Shown here piece after piece: positions 50,822-58,295 of a stretch of 64,000 nucleotides of DNA. Under the pieces are notes generated by a model. That model ran no database searches. It saw only the letters and a list, made by a program, of their open reading frames with translations, and was not told the DNA's origin. The position numbers and the translations under genes are program-made. Numbering within the stretch: the first letter of the stretch is position 1; every line of letters begins with the position of its first letter. The DNA is from Epilithonimonas xixisoli (GTDB lineage: Bacteria > Bacteroidota > Bacteroidia > Flavobacteriales > Weeksellaceae): positions 372,001 through 436,000 of the forward strand of contig NZ_SOEO01000003.1 of assembly GCF_004365655.1 (NCBI RefSeq). The letters are read 5' to 3'.

Positions 50822-51430
50822 TCACATTCTACTTAGAATCTCTTTCTTTTTGGCCTCGTAATCTTCGACGGAAATTAAATCGTTGTCCAAAAATGCTTTC
50901 AGTTTCATTAATGTTTCCATTGGATTCTCTGTTGGAGTTTCTGGCTTGGGTTCTTCTTTTTGCTCGGGTTGCGTGTTGACAGTGATTGCGCCAGAAGTTG
51001 CGCGTTTGTCTTCCAATTCTTTTTGTCGGCGAAATTCTATCATCTCTTCCTCCTTGGCTTGTGCGTATTGATACAATTTTCTCGCTTGAGATTTTGGGAT
51101 ATAGTCAATCGTTTCCACAAATCCGCTGACCGCTGTCATCTTGAAAGTTGAACCAAGAATTGCTTCGCTAATGTGACTTTCGCCAACATCTTTCCAAAGA
51201 TAATCCTGAAAATCCGTCACCAAACCAAACGATTTGGAGCGGAAAAATATGATTCTTTTATTCGTAAGAACAATAGAATCTGGCGAAATGTTGATGGCTG
51301 GTTTATTTTGAACCGCGATGTATTCTATAGATTCCCCGTTGGTTAGCAGATCATTCACCTTTTCAGCAATTTTTTCTACTGCTTTTGGATCTTGATCTTC
51401 GTTCAGGAATTTCTTTATATCGTTTATCAT
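50822..51430 (-). CDS. PH-domain and SHOCT-domain protein
   Basis: 202 aa, no signal peptide. An N-terminal bacterial PH-like domain (IEYIAVQNKPAINISPDSIVLTNKRIIFFRSK, about 37-125), a coiled Glu/Lys segment, a Pro/Glu-rich linker (about 150-170) and a C-terminal SHOCT motif (ETLMKLKAFLDNDLISVEDYEAKKKEILSRM). SHOCT domains mediate oligomerisation. Function unknown. Confidence 0.88.
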   Translation of the reverse strand: MINDIKKFLNEDQDPKAVEKIAEKVNDLLTNGESIEYIAVQNKPAINISPDSIVLTNKRIIFFRSKSFGLVTDFQDYLWKDVGESHISEAILGSTFKMTAVSGFVETIDYIPKSQARKLYQYAQAKEEEMIEFRRQKELEDKRATSGAITVNTQPEQKEEPKPETPTENPMETLMKLKAFLDNDLISVEDYEAKKKEILSRM

Positions 51431-51460
51431 TGTTTTATTTTTTTGTAATTATAAGAAAAG

Positions 51461-52123
51461 TTATTCAGTTTCTATTTTAAATATATGGATTACATCATCA
51501 GAATTGTTTTCAATAGAATCATCTAAAATTTTTTTAAACTTTATCTCGATATTTTTTAAATTAACTTTTTTATTTGTTTTGATAATTACACTAGCAGGAA
51601 AAATGTCTCCTTCAAATAAATCTTTTGATTCGATTCCTAAAAGTTTTGAAGCTTCTAGTTTAGCATCCTTCTTAGAAATGTATTTTAAATTTATAATCTC
51701 TAGAGTTTCATTCAAGTATTTTTTAAAATCATTAAGTTGACTTTGACTTATGGAGTCTAACAGAAAAAATTCATATTCGTAAACTTTCTTTTCTTGAGTT
51801 TCATACTTTACTAAAAACTCTGATTGTCTTGTAAGTGCTGGCGCAAAACTACTTACTGAAAGCTTGTCTTTGAGATTTTCGAATGTGAGATTAATTTTAG
51901 GAAATGCTTGTTTAGTTGAATCAGATAGGTTAATTATTTCATTTCTATCAAATGCAAAAACAGTTAATTTTAAACTGTCTTTATTTTGTAATAGTTCTTT
52001 AGATTTTTGGAAAATAGTAGTTTGATAAAAGTTATTTTCTATTTTTTTCCACTCGTAATTTTGAGCATTTACAAAATGGATGACTAAGGCTAATATTATT
52101 GTAAGCTTATAATGATTTTTCAT
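51461..52123 (-). CDS. Hypothetical secreted protein
   Basis: 220 aa. Signal peptide (IILALVIHFVNAQ) then a soluble, lysine-rich region with no known domain (for example YVKYETQEKKVYEYEFFLLDSISQ). Very AT-rich codon use, like other small envelope proteins here. Upstream of the PH-SHOCT gene on the same strand with a 30-bp gap. Confidence 0.7.
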   Translation of the reverse strand: MKNHYKLTIILALVIHFVNAQNYEWKKIENNFYQTTIFQKSKELLQNKDSLKLTVFAFDRNEIINLSDSTKQAFPKINLTFENLKDKLSVSSFAPALTRQSEFLVKYETQEKKVYEYEFFLLDSISQSQLNDFKKYLNETLEIINLKYISKKDAKLEASKLLGIESKDLFEGDIFPASVIIKTNKKVNLKNIEIKFKKILDDSIENNSDDVIHIFKIETE

Positions 52124-52238
52124 TTTTAAAAATATGATTTCTAAAAAGTGAAATTACGAAAACAAACCGAATTTCAGCAAACAAAAAACTGCATCAGAAT
52201 ATCCAATGCAGTTTATATTTTATTTTAAAGTTCAAATC

Positions 52239-54179
52239 TTAACTTTCGAGCTGAGTTCCCAAGAATTCCCATTCCTGCAAAGTCAAATCTAACTCTTCTT
52301 TGGTTTTGTTATAAGTTTCCAAAGTTTCTTCAGAAGGATTTTCTTTGGTAAAAGAACTTTCGAATTCCTCAATTTTCAATTCAAGTTCAGAGATTTTTTC
52401 CTCGACTTTTTTGATTTTATTCTGAATGTTCTTTTGTTCCTTACTGACAATAGTTGTTGGTTGATGGTTGTTAGTTGCTGGTTTTGATTCTTGAATCTTT
52501 TGCCTTGGTTCTTCAACCACTTCTTCCTGATGTAGTTTTGCTTTTTCTGCAGAGATTTCTCGGATGCTTTCTTTTTGTCTGTATTCCAAGTATTCATCTA
52601 TGTTTCCTAGGAATTCTTTCATTTTTCCATCACGGAATTCGAAGATTTTGTCGGATAAACCTTGCAGGAATTCACGGTCGTGAGAAATCACAATCAAGGT
52701 TCCTTCATATTTTTGAAGCGCCAACTTGATAATCTCCTTGGACTGAATATCCAAGTGATTCGTAGGCTCATCCATAATCAACGTGTTGAACGGACGAAGC
52801 AACAATTTACAAAGTGCCAGACGGTTTCTTTCACCTCCTGAAAGAACTTTGGTTTTCTTCGTCACATCTTCGCCTTGAAATAGGAAAGAACCCAAAAGGT
52901 CACGAACTCTAGGTCTGGTTTCTTCCGTTGCAGAATCTTCTGCTTCTTGAAGAACCGTTTTATCCGGCGTCAAAACTTCTTCCTGATTCTGAGCAAAATA
53001 TCCGATGCTTACGTTGTGACCAAGATTCCATTCTCCGGAATAATCGGTGATGTCGCCCGCAAGAATCTTCGCCAAAGTCGTTTTTCCTTGTCCGTTTTGT
53101 CCCAAAAGTGAGATTCTGTCGCCACGTTCGATGAAGAAATCCACGTTGTCAAAAATCTGTTTTTCGCCATAAGCTTTCCCCAGATTTTTAGCTTCGAAAA
53201 TTACTTTCCCTGGCGTTACAGAAGGCTGGAAACGAATATTGAATTTAGAAACATCTTCATTCTCAACTTCAATGCGTTCTACTTTTTCCAATTTCTTAAT
53301 TAATGACTGCGCAAACGAAGCTTTGGAAGCACTCGCACGGAATTTATTGATTAATTCTTCGGTATGTTTTATTTCTGCATCCTGATTCTTTTTCGCTTGG
53401 ATGAGTTTTTCTTTTCTGTCTTTTCTTAGCTCAAGATATTTGGAATAATTGGCTTTGTAATCATCGATTTTTCGGTTGTTAACATCAAAAGTTCTGTTGC
53501 AAGTCGAAGTCATAAACTGCTTGTCGTGACTTACCAGTAACATCGAACCTGAATAATCTTTCAGAAATTCTTCCAGCCAAATGATAGATTCCATATCCAA
53601 GTGGTTGGTCGGCTCATCCAGAAGCATCAAATCGTTTTGCTGAAGAAGCAGTTTTGCCAACTCGATTCTCATTCTCCAACCTCCGGAAAACTCGTCGGTA
53701 ATCTTATGAAAATCACTCGCTTTGAAACCCAATCCAAACAAAATTTTCTCAACATCGCCTTCCAAATTGTATGCGTCGAAATTCATCAACAAATCATTCA
53801 AATCCGTCATTCTGTTGATGAGATCTGTGTAGGCATCGCTTTCGTAGTCGGTTCTAGTTGCCAATTGGTTGTTGACTTCTTCCAATTCATCTTTCAAAGC
53901 ATTGATCTGCTCAAAAGCCTGCATCGTCTCGTCCCAAACAGTTCTTCCTTTTACGAAATCAAGATCCTGTTTTAGGAAACCGATCGTGATCTTACCTTCA
54001 GTAACCACATTGCCTTCAAAGTAATTGATTTCTCCAGAAAGTATTTTGAGAAGCGTGGATTTTCCAGCTCCGTTTTTTCCGACCAATCCAATTTTATCGC
54101 CTTTTTTGATGGTGAAGTTGGTGTCTTTGAAAAGATAATTTCCTGCGTGATGTAAGCCTAATCCCTGAACCGAAAGCAT
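52239..54179 (-). CDS. ABC-F family ATPase (translation factor type)
   Basis: 646 aa with two ABC cassettes. Walker A: GLVGKNGAGKSTLLKIL (about residue 33) and LLGQNGQGKTTLAKIL (about 358); signatures FSGGWRMRIELAKLL and LSGGERNRLALCKLL; Walker B LMLLDEPTNHLDMES and TLIMDEPTNHLDIQS. The linker between the cassettes (about 240-310) and a coiled C-terminal tail are typical. ABC-F proteins act on stalled ribosomes. The tail after the second cassette includes a short repeat-derived stretch (KPATNNHQPTTIV). A TACTTTTG box is at 54206-54213. Confidence 0.94.
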   Translation of the reverse strand: MLSVQGLGLHHAGNYLFKDTNFTIKKGDKIGLVGKNGAGKSTLLKILSGEINYFEGNVVTEGKITIGFLKQDLDFVKGRTVWDETMQAFEQINALKDELEEVNNQLATRTDYESDAYTDLINRMTDLNDLLMNFDAYNLEGDVEKILFGLGFKASDFHKITDEFSGGWRMRIELAKLLLQQNDLMLLDEPTNHLDMESIIWLEEFLKDYSGSMLLVSHDKQFMTSTCNRTFDVNNRKIDDYKANYSKYLELRKDRKEKLIQAKKNQDAEIKHTEELINKFRASASKASFAQSLIKKLEKVERIEVENEDVSKFNIRFQPSVTPGKVIFEAKNLGKAYGEKQIFDNVDFFIERGDRISLLGQNGQGKTTLAKILAGDITDYSGEWNLGHNVSIGYFAQNQEEVLTPDKTVLQEAEDSATEETRPRVRDLLGSFLFQGEDVTKKTKVLSGGERNRLALCKLLLRPFNTLIMDEPTNHLDIQSKEIIKLALQKYEGTLIVISHDREFLQGLSDKIFEFRDGKMKEFLGNIDEYLEYRQKESIREISAEKAKLHQEEVVEEPRQKIQESKPATNNHQPTTIVSKEQKNIQNKIKKVEEKISELELKIEEFESSFTKENPSEETLETYNKTKEELDLTLQEWEFLGTQLES

Positions 54180-54205
54180 TGTATTCTATATTTTATTTGA
54201 ATTTG

Positions 54206-54213
54206 CAAAAGTA
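54206..54213 (-). promoter_or_regulatory. Predicted -7 box of the ABC-F gene
   Basis: Minus-strand TACTTTTG, leaving a leader of about 20 nt. Confidence 0.5.
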
Positions 54214-54300
54214 GTGAAATATGCTGGAAGATGGAAGCTGGATGTTGGAAGTTTATATTTGCTTAATAATTAAGATGTTATTGAAAGAGTAGTTGGCTTC

Positions 54301-54319
54301 GAGAGCCTCAGCCTGACAT
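54301..54319. repeat. 19-bp dispersed repeat (family C), copy 2
   Basis: Identical to 34974-34992. Confidence 0.75.
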
Positions 54320-54372
54320 TTGTTGATTGATTATGGTCAACTTTTATTTAAAGACAAAACTTGAATTTATGC

Positions 54373-54492
54373 TGAATCCGCAGCCCGACTTGAGGGTAAA
54401 TCCTTTTTTGCTGATATTCAAGTTCTATTTAAACAAAAATCGTCGAGCAAAAAAGATTGGGAACGGAAGGCGGATAAAGCTGCCCAAATAAT
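54373..54492 (-). repeat. Intergenic repeat family B, copy 3
   Basis: GAATCCGCAGCCCGACTTGA at the left, GGGAACGGAAGGCGGATAAA and CCCAAATAATTA at the right. The centre is a stem CTTTTTTGCT/AGCAAAAAAG (54402-54411 with about 54446-54455). Confidence 0.78.
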
Positions 54493-54548
54493 TATTGTTA
54501 AAGACATCATACATCCGACTTCTGACTTCCATCATCCAAACAAATCCT

Positions 54549-54556
54549 TATCTTTG
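54549..54556 (+). promoter_or_regulatory. Predicted -7 box of the deoxyhypusine-synthase-like gene
   Basis: TATCTTTG, 17 bp before the ATG. Confidence 0.55.
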
Positions 54557-54573
54557 CAAAAATCTTAAACAAA

Positions 54574-55548
54574 ATGAGCAAACCGATTACTGAGTTCATA
54601 GAAAAATATTATTTGCATTTCAATGCTGCGGCTTTGGTAGATGCGTCCAAAGGTTATGTTGCCCACTTGAAAGATGGCGGAAAAATGATGATCACGCTTG
54701 CTGGTGCAATGTCAACGGCGGAATTGGGAAAAATTCTAGCTGAGATGATTCGTCAAGGGAAAGTGGATTTCATTTCTTGTACTGGGGCGAATCTTGAGGA
54801 AGACTTGATGAATCTTGTAGCACACACGCACTACGAGAGAGTTCCAAATTACAGAGATCTTACGCCGAAAGAAGAGTGGGATTTGCTGGAAAGAGGACTT
54901 AATAGAGTGACTGACACTTGTATTCCTGAAGAAGAAGCTTTCAGAAGACTGCAAAAACACATCTATGAAATCTGGAAAGATGCGGATTCTAAAGGAGAAA
55001 GATATTTCCCGCACGAATATATGTACAAAATGATTTTGTCAGGCGTTCTTGAGCAGTATTATGAAATCCCGAGAGAAAATTCTTGGATGATTGCTGCGGC
55101 TGAGAAAAACTTGCCAATTGTGGTGCCGGGATGGGAAGATTCTACAATGGGAAATATTTTCACGTCTTATTGTATCAAAGGAGATTTGAAGTTTTCTACA
55201 ATGAAATCCGGAATCGAATATATGGCTTATTTAGCTGATTGGTATCCGAAAAATTCTGGTGGAAAAGGTGTTGGATTCTTCCAAGTTGGAGGTGGAATTG
55301 CAGGTGATTTCCCAATCTGTGTGGTGCCGATGTTGTACCAAGATATGGAAATGCACGATATTCCGTTTTGGAGTTATTTCTGTCAGATCTCAGATTCTAC
55401 AACTTCGTACGGATCATATTCTGGAGCGGTTCCTAATGAGAAAATCACTTGGGGAAAATTGGATATCAACACACCGAAATTCATCGTGGAAAGTGACGCA
55501 ACTATTTGTGCACCATTGATGTTCAGTTATATTCTTGAGAATTCATAA
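54574..55548 (+). CDS. Deoxyhypusine synthase family protein
   Basis: 324 aa. The family scaffold is clear: LVDASKGYVAHLKDGGKMMITLAGAMSTAELG, SCTGANLEED, and SGAVPNEKITWGKLDINTPKF, which retains the WGK lysine used as the covalent intermediate in the human enzyme. The helix that reads GGGxVKHHI in eukaryotic enzymes is VGGGIAGDFPICVVP here, typical of the bacterial branch. Bacteria lack hypusinated eIF5A, so a homospermidine-synthase-like or unknown polyamine reaction is likelier. Confidence 0.88.
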   Translation: MSKPITEFIEKYYLHFNAAALVDASKGYVAHLKDGGKMMITLAGAMSTAELGKILAEMIRQGKVDFISCTGANLEEDLMNLVAHTHYERVPNYRDLTPKEEWDLLERGLNRVTDTCIPEEEAFRRLQKHIYEIWKDADSKGERYFPHEYMYKMILSGVLEQYYEIPRENSWMIAAAEKNLPIVVPGWEDSTMGNIFTSYCIKGDLKFSTMKSGIEYMAYLADWYPKNSGGKGVGFFQVGGGIAGDFPICVVPMLYQDMEMHDIPFWSYFCQISDSTTSYGSYSGAVPNEKITWGKLDINTPKFIVESDATICAPLMFSYILENS

Positions 55549-55586
55549 AGAGCTTGAAGATGGAAGTCTGAAGCTTGAAGTTATAG

Positions 55587-55617
55587 AGAAACGTTTCAAA
55601 TTTTGAAACGTTTCTTT
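55587..55617 (+). terminator. Terminator of the deoxyhypusine-synthase-like gene
   Basis: Near-perfect AGAAACGTTTCAAA/TTTGAAACGTTTCT stem with T-rich tail. Confidence 0.9.
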
Positions 55618-55663
55618 TTCTTAATCTGCCACACCAGACGGAAAAATTTCTTAAAAATTCATT

Positions 55664-56755
55664 TTGAATACGTTACAGAAAAATAAGTTCGATGCTTTAA
55701 CCGGAATGCGTGCCATTGCGGCGATTATGGTTTTTGTGTATCACAATCGAAAATATTGGCGTCACGATTTGCCTTTTGAAATGATGCGTTTCATCAGCGA
55801 ATGGCATATTGGCGTGACTGTTTTTTTTGTTTTGAGTGGATTTTTATTGGCTTATCGGTACGAAGGAAAACCTTTGGAATCCAAAAAATCTTACTTAAAA
55901 TATATTCTTCTCCGTATCGCAAGGATTTTTCCTTTGTATTGGATTTTGTTGAGTTGTTATTTTCTCGATACAGCTTATTCCAAAAATGTCAATACTTATT
56001 TTTTACAATATTCTCTTTTTTATTCTTTGTTTGACAGTTATTCCGTTTCGGGAATTGTACAAGCTTGGTCGCTTACGGTAGAGTTTTTCTTTTATGTTTT
56101 AGCACCTTTTCTATTTTTATTACTCAAGAAAAGCTGGCAGTATTGCATTCTGTTTTTAATTGGATTTTTCTTTTTAGGCTGGGGAATTGGATCCGGTCTT
56201 CACGAGTTGAATGGAAATCCGAAAGGTTTTTTATCACCTTTAAAATTTATGATTGGAAGCACATTTTTCGGTCGCAGTCTTGAGTTTTTCTTCGGAATGT
56301 TGTTGGCATATCTGATGAAAAATGAAAAAGGAATTCTATTTTTAAATAAACTCAAAAAACCAACACTTTGGGGTGGAATTTCGATTTTAGTTTTAAATGT
56401 TTGTATTGCCTTTTTCGCCAGAAACAATTTTGTACACGGCGTAGAAAGATGGGAAGGAAGATTGATTCACGAATTGTTTTTGCCCGTAGGAATTGCTGTT
56501 TTCTTTTGGGGATTGATGACAGAAAGAACGCTCGTTTCAAGATTACTTTCTTCTAAGTTTTTTATTCTTTTGGGAAATGCCTCATTTGTTTTCTATTTGA
56601 TTCATTTGAGTTATTTTAATATGAAACTGAAATCCTACGTTTATCTTCCCGATCGTAATTTCGTACTGCTTTGGATTTGTTCAATTATCATTTATCTTTT
56701 AATTGAAAAACCATTGTATGAATTGTGCAGAAAACTTATTTCTAAAATTAATTAA
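55664..56755 (+). CDS. Acyltransferase family 3 membrane protein
   Basis: 363 aa from a TTG start at 55664, which gives the usual N-terminus MNTLQKNKFDALTGMRAIAAIMVFVYHN; the frame upstream is not protein-like. About ten membrane helices. The conserved start includes RAIAAIMVFVYH (catalytic His) and GVTVFFVLSGFLLAYRY. These enzymes O-acylate cell-surface sugars or lipids. No glycan synthesis genes are adjacent, so the substrate is unknown. Confidence 0.88.
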   Translation: MNTLQKNKFDALTGMRAIAAIMVFVYHNRKYWRHDLPFEMMRFISEWHIGVTVFFVLSGFLLAYRYEGKPLESKKSYLKYILLRIARIFPLYWILLSCYFLDTAYSKNVNTYFLQYSLFYSLFDSYSVSGIVQAWSLTVEFFFYVLAPFLFLLLKKSWQYCILFLIGFFFLGWGIGSGLHELNGNPKGFLSPLKFMIGSTFFGRSLEFFFGMLLAYLMKNEKGILFLNKLKKPTLWGGISILVLNVCIAFFARNNFVHGVERWEGRLIHELFLPVGIAVFFWGLMTERTLVSRLLSSKFFILLGNASFVFYLIHLSYFNMKLKSYVYLPDRNFVLLWICSIIIYLLIEKPLYELCRKLISKIN

Positions 56756-56782
56756 ACTCTGATTTTTAGAATTTAGAATAAA

Positions 56783-56814
56783 AGAAAGCGTCCAAAAATG
56801 ATTTGAACGCTTCT
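56783..56814. terminator. Bidirectional terminator
   Basis: GAAAGCGTCCAAA/TTTGAACGCTTC hairpin (G-U and one mismatch) between the convergent acyltransferase and the 48-codon gene. Confidence 0.6.
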
Positions 56815-56838
56815 TATTTATGTTTAAAGATTGATGCT

Positions 56839-56985
56839 TTAATCTAATGAGTTTAGCAAGACTTTGTAACGATAACCGAAAATCAGTTTCTGAAATTTGT
56901 TCAGCTTTGTAAAATCTCTTTTGCTGTACTTTGGTAAAATAGCTTTGTTGATGTTATTCAGAACTCTAAAAAATGCTTTTTTCAT
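56839..56985 (-). CDS. Conserved small basic protein, 48 aa
   Basis: The frame runs from ATG at 56985 to TAA at 56839 and encodes a basic peptide beginning MKKAFFRVLNNINKAILPKY and containing LNKFQKLIFGYRYKVLLN. The pattern recurs in Chryseobacterium, where such ORFs are sometimes (probably wrongly) labelled SsrA-binding; it does not match SmpB. Net charge is strongly positive, and it is likely an RNA- or membrane-associated peptide. No conserved partner seen. Confidence 0.7.
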   Translation of the reverse strand: MKKAFFRVLNNINKAILPKYSKRDFTKLNKFQKLIFGYRYKVLLNSLD

Positions 56986-57043
56986 AACTTGAAATTTTTA
57001 AAATACTGATGATTAAAATACAAGTTTCAAGCCACGCCAAAAA

Positions 57044-57075
57044 TCATTTATCAACCATCATTTATTAATTATAAT
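57044..57075. repeat. ATCATTTATCAA-type repeat (family D), copy 3
   Basis: AATCATTTATCAACCATCATTT ends at the DUF493 gene's stop region. Confidence 0.45.
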
Positions 57076-57380
57076 TACAGCATCATCACACCTTCGATTT
57101 CTGCCACCTTTTTGTAGATTCTGATGACTTGGTCTGCGTCTAGCACAAAACAATCGATAGAAACAGAAGTGTATTTTCCTGTTGAACTTTCCTTATTAGA
57201 TAGAGTATATTTCAAATTATCGAATGCTCTTAAGATTTCCGTTATCTTTTCGGGATCACTTGTTACAATGAATTTAAAAAGATATTCTTCTGGGAAATTA
57301 TGCTGTTCTTCTAGTTTTTCTTTCAGTGATTTGTAAAATTCTTCTGGATTTGTGTGATTGGTATCTATAATATCTGCCAT
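57075..57380 (-). CDS. DUF493 (YbeD-like) family protein
   Basis: 101 aa. YbeD-type ferredoxin-like small domain: HNFPEEYLFKFIVTSDPEKITEIL, then SSTGKYTSVSIDCFVLDADQVIRIYKKVAEIEGVMML. Often encoded near lipoate or LPS genes elsewhere; no such neighbours here. A TACCTTTG box lies on the minus strand at 57428-57435, on top of the ferritin terminator. Confidence 0.9.
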   Translation of the reverse strand: MADIIDTNHTNPEEFYKSLKEKLEEQHNFPEEYLFKFIVTSDPEKITEILRAFDNLKYTLSNKESSTGKYTSVSIDCFVLDADQVIRIYKKVAEIEGVMML

Positions 57381-57404
57381 CTAATTTTAATTTTGATTAA
57401 TAAA

Positions 57405-57428
57405 AAATCTCCGCAAAAAACGGAGATC
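57405..57428 (-). terminator. Terminator of the ferritin gene
   Basis: ATCTCCG/CGGAGAT stem, loop of seven, T-run on the minus strand; the -7 box of the following gene overlaps it. Confidence 0.75.
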
Positions 57429-57453
57429 AAAGGTAATGATATTTAATTTGTTG

Positions 57454-58008
57454 TTACGAAGGATTTTCTGCCGTAGCTTCCTGTGGGAGAGAAACGTCGT
57501 CCGGAGCAGCTTCCAAAGCCTTGTCCAATGTGAAAAGTGATTCGTCGGATGCACTGTCTCCACCTGCGATTTTGAGCTTATCAATCAATTCTAATGCTAA
57601 TTTTTCTTCCTCAATTTGCTCTTTTACAAACCATTGCATGAAATTCCAGGTTGCCCAGTCTTTTTCTTCAAAAGAAAGATTGACAATGTCGTAGATTGCA
57701 GTGGTATTATCTACCTCGTGTTCAAACACTTTGTTGAAAGCGTCTGTCAGATTTTGTGGATTTTCCGGTGGAGCAGGAATGGCTTCCACTCTTGCCTCGC
57801 CACCTCTGTCTAGGATGTAGCGCATAAATTTGATCATATGATTTCGCTCTTCCTGCGCATGACGGTATAGAAAATTGGCAATCCCGCCGTAACCTTTCAC
57901 GTCTGCCCAACAACCGTAAGAAAGGAAAATTTGTGAAGCGTGAGCCTCTTTTGTCATTTGTTTTATCAATGCTTCCTGCATTCTGGCTGATAATCTGTTG
58001 GTGTTCAT
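57454..58008 (-). CDS. ftnA: Ferritin
   Basis: 184 aa. Four-helix ferritin with ferroxidase-site residues: Glu20 in TKEAHASQIFL, and YRHAQEERNHMIKFMRYI (Glu53/Glu54 and His57) plus EHEVDNTTAIYDI and WFVKEQIEEE. Stores iron as a ferric core and limits oxidative damage. The C-terminal 40 residues extend beyond the ferritin core and are Ser/Asp/Pro-rich, unusual in length. Monocistronic. Confidence 0.94.
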   Translation of the reverse strand: MNTNRLSARMQEALIKQMTKEAHASQIFLSYGCWADVKGYGGIANFLYRHAQEERNHMIKFMRYILDRGGEARVEAIPAPPENPQNLTDAFNKVFEHEVDNTTAIYDIVNLSFEEKDWATWNFMQWFVKEQIEEEKLALELIDKLKIAGGDSASDESLFTLDKALEAAPDDVSLPQEATAENPS

Positions 58009-58295
58009 ATTTCTGATATTTTGATTTATTTTTTAATTAATTGAGATTACTCAAACTGCAAATTCCTGACCAGTTATTATTAACTCATTTTGAGTAAATA
58101 AAGATTTGAATTGATGAAAATGGGCAAATAACGAGCCAAAACAGGGAATTTTTTTTATCCTTTTTTGACTTGTAAATGTTAAAATATTAATTTATAGTAT
58201 TGAATATCAATTATTTATTAATTTTTTATTTTAACTTAATTTTTTGTTAATAAATTATTTATATTCGGACTAAGAAAATAATACATAAGAATATT

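Larger units (their letters stand above)
54180..54573. other. 394-bp intergenic region with repeats
   Basis: No gene. It contains the family C 19-bp repeat (54301-54319), family B copy 3 (54373-54492), simple GGAAG/TTGGAAG words (54228-54250), the ABC-F -7 box and the TATCTTTG -7 box of the next gene. Confidence 0.65.

Noticed and set aside
35984-57075. ATCATTTATCAAT words as a CRISPR-like array.
   Set aside because: Units are short, irregular, without unique spacers and at three separate sites, with no cas genes nearby.
58243-58267. TTTG and TATATTCG as the SusC promoter.
   Set aside because: The spacer is only 13 bp and the -7 box has a mismatch, unlike the 19-bp spacing seen at the efflux operon.
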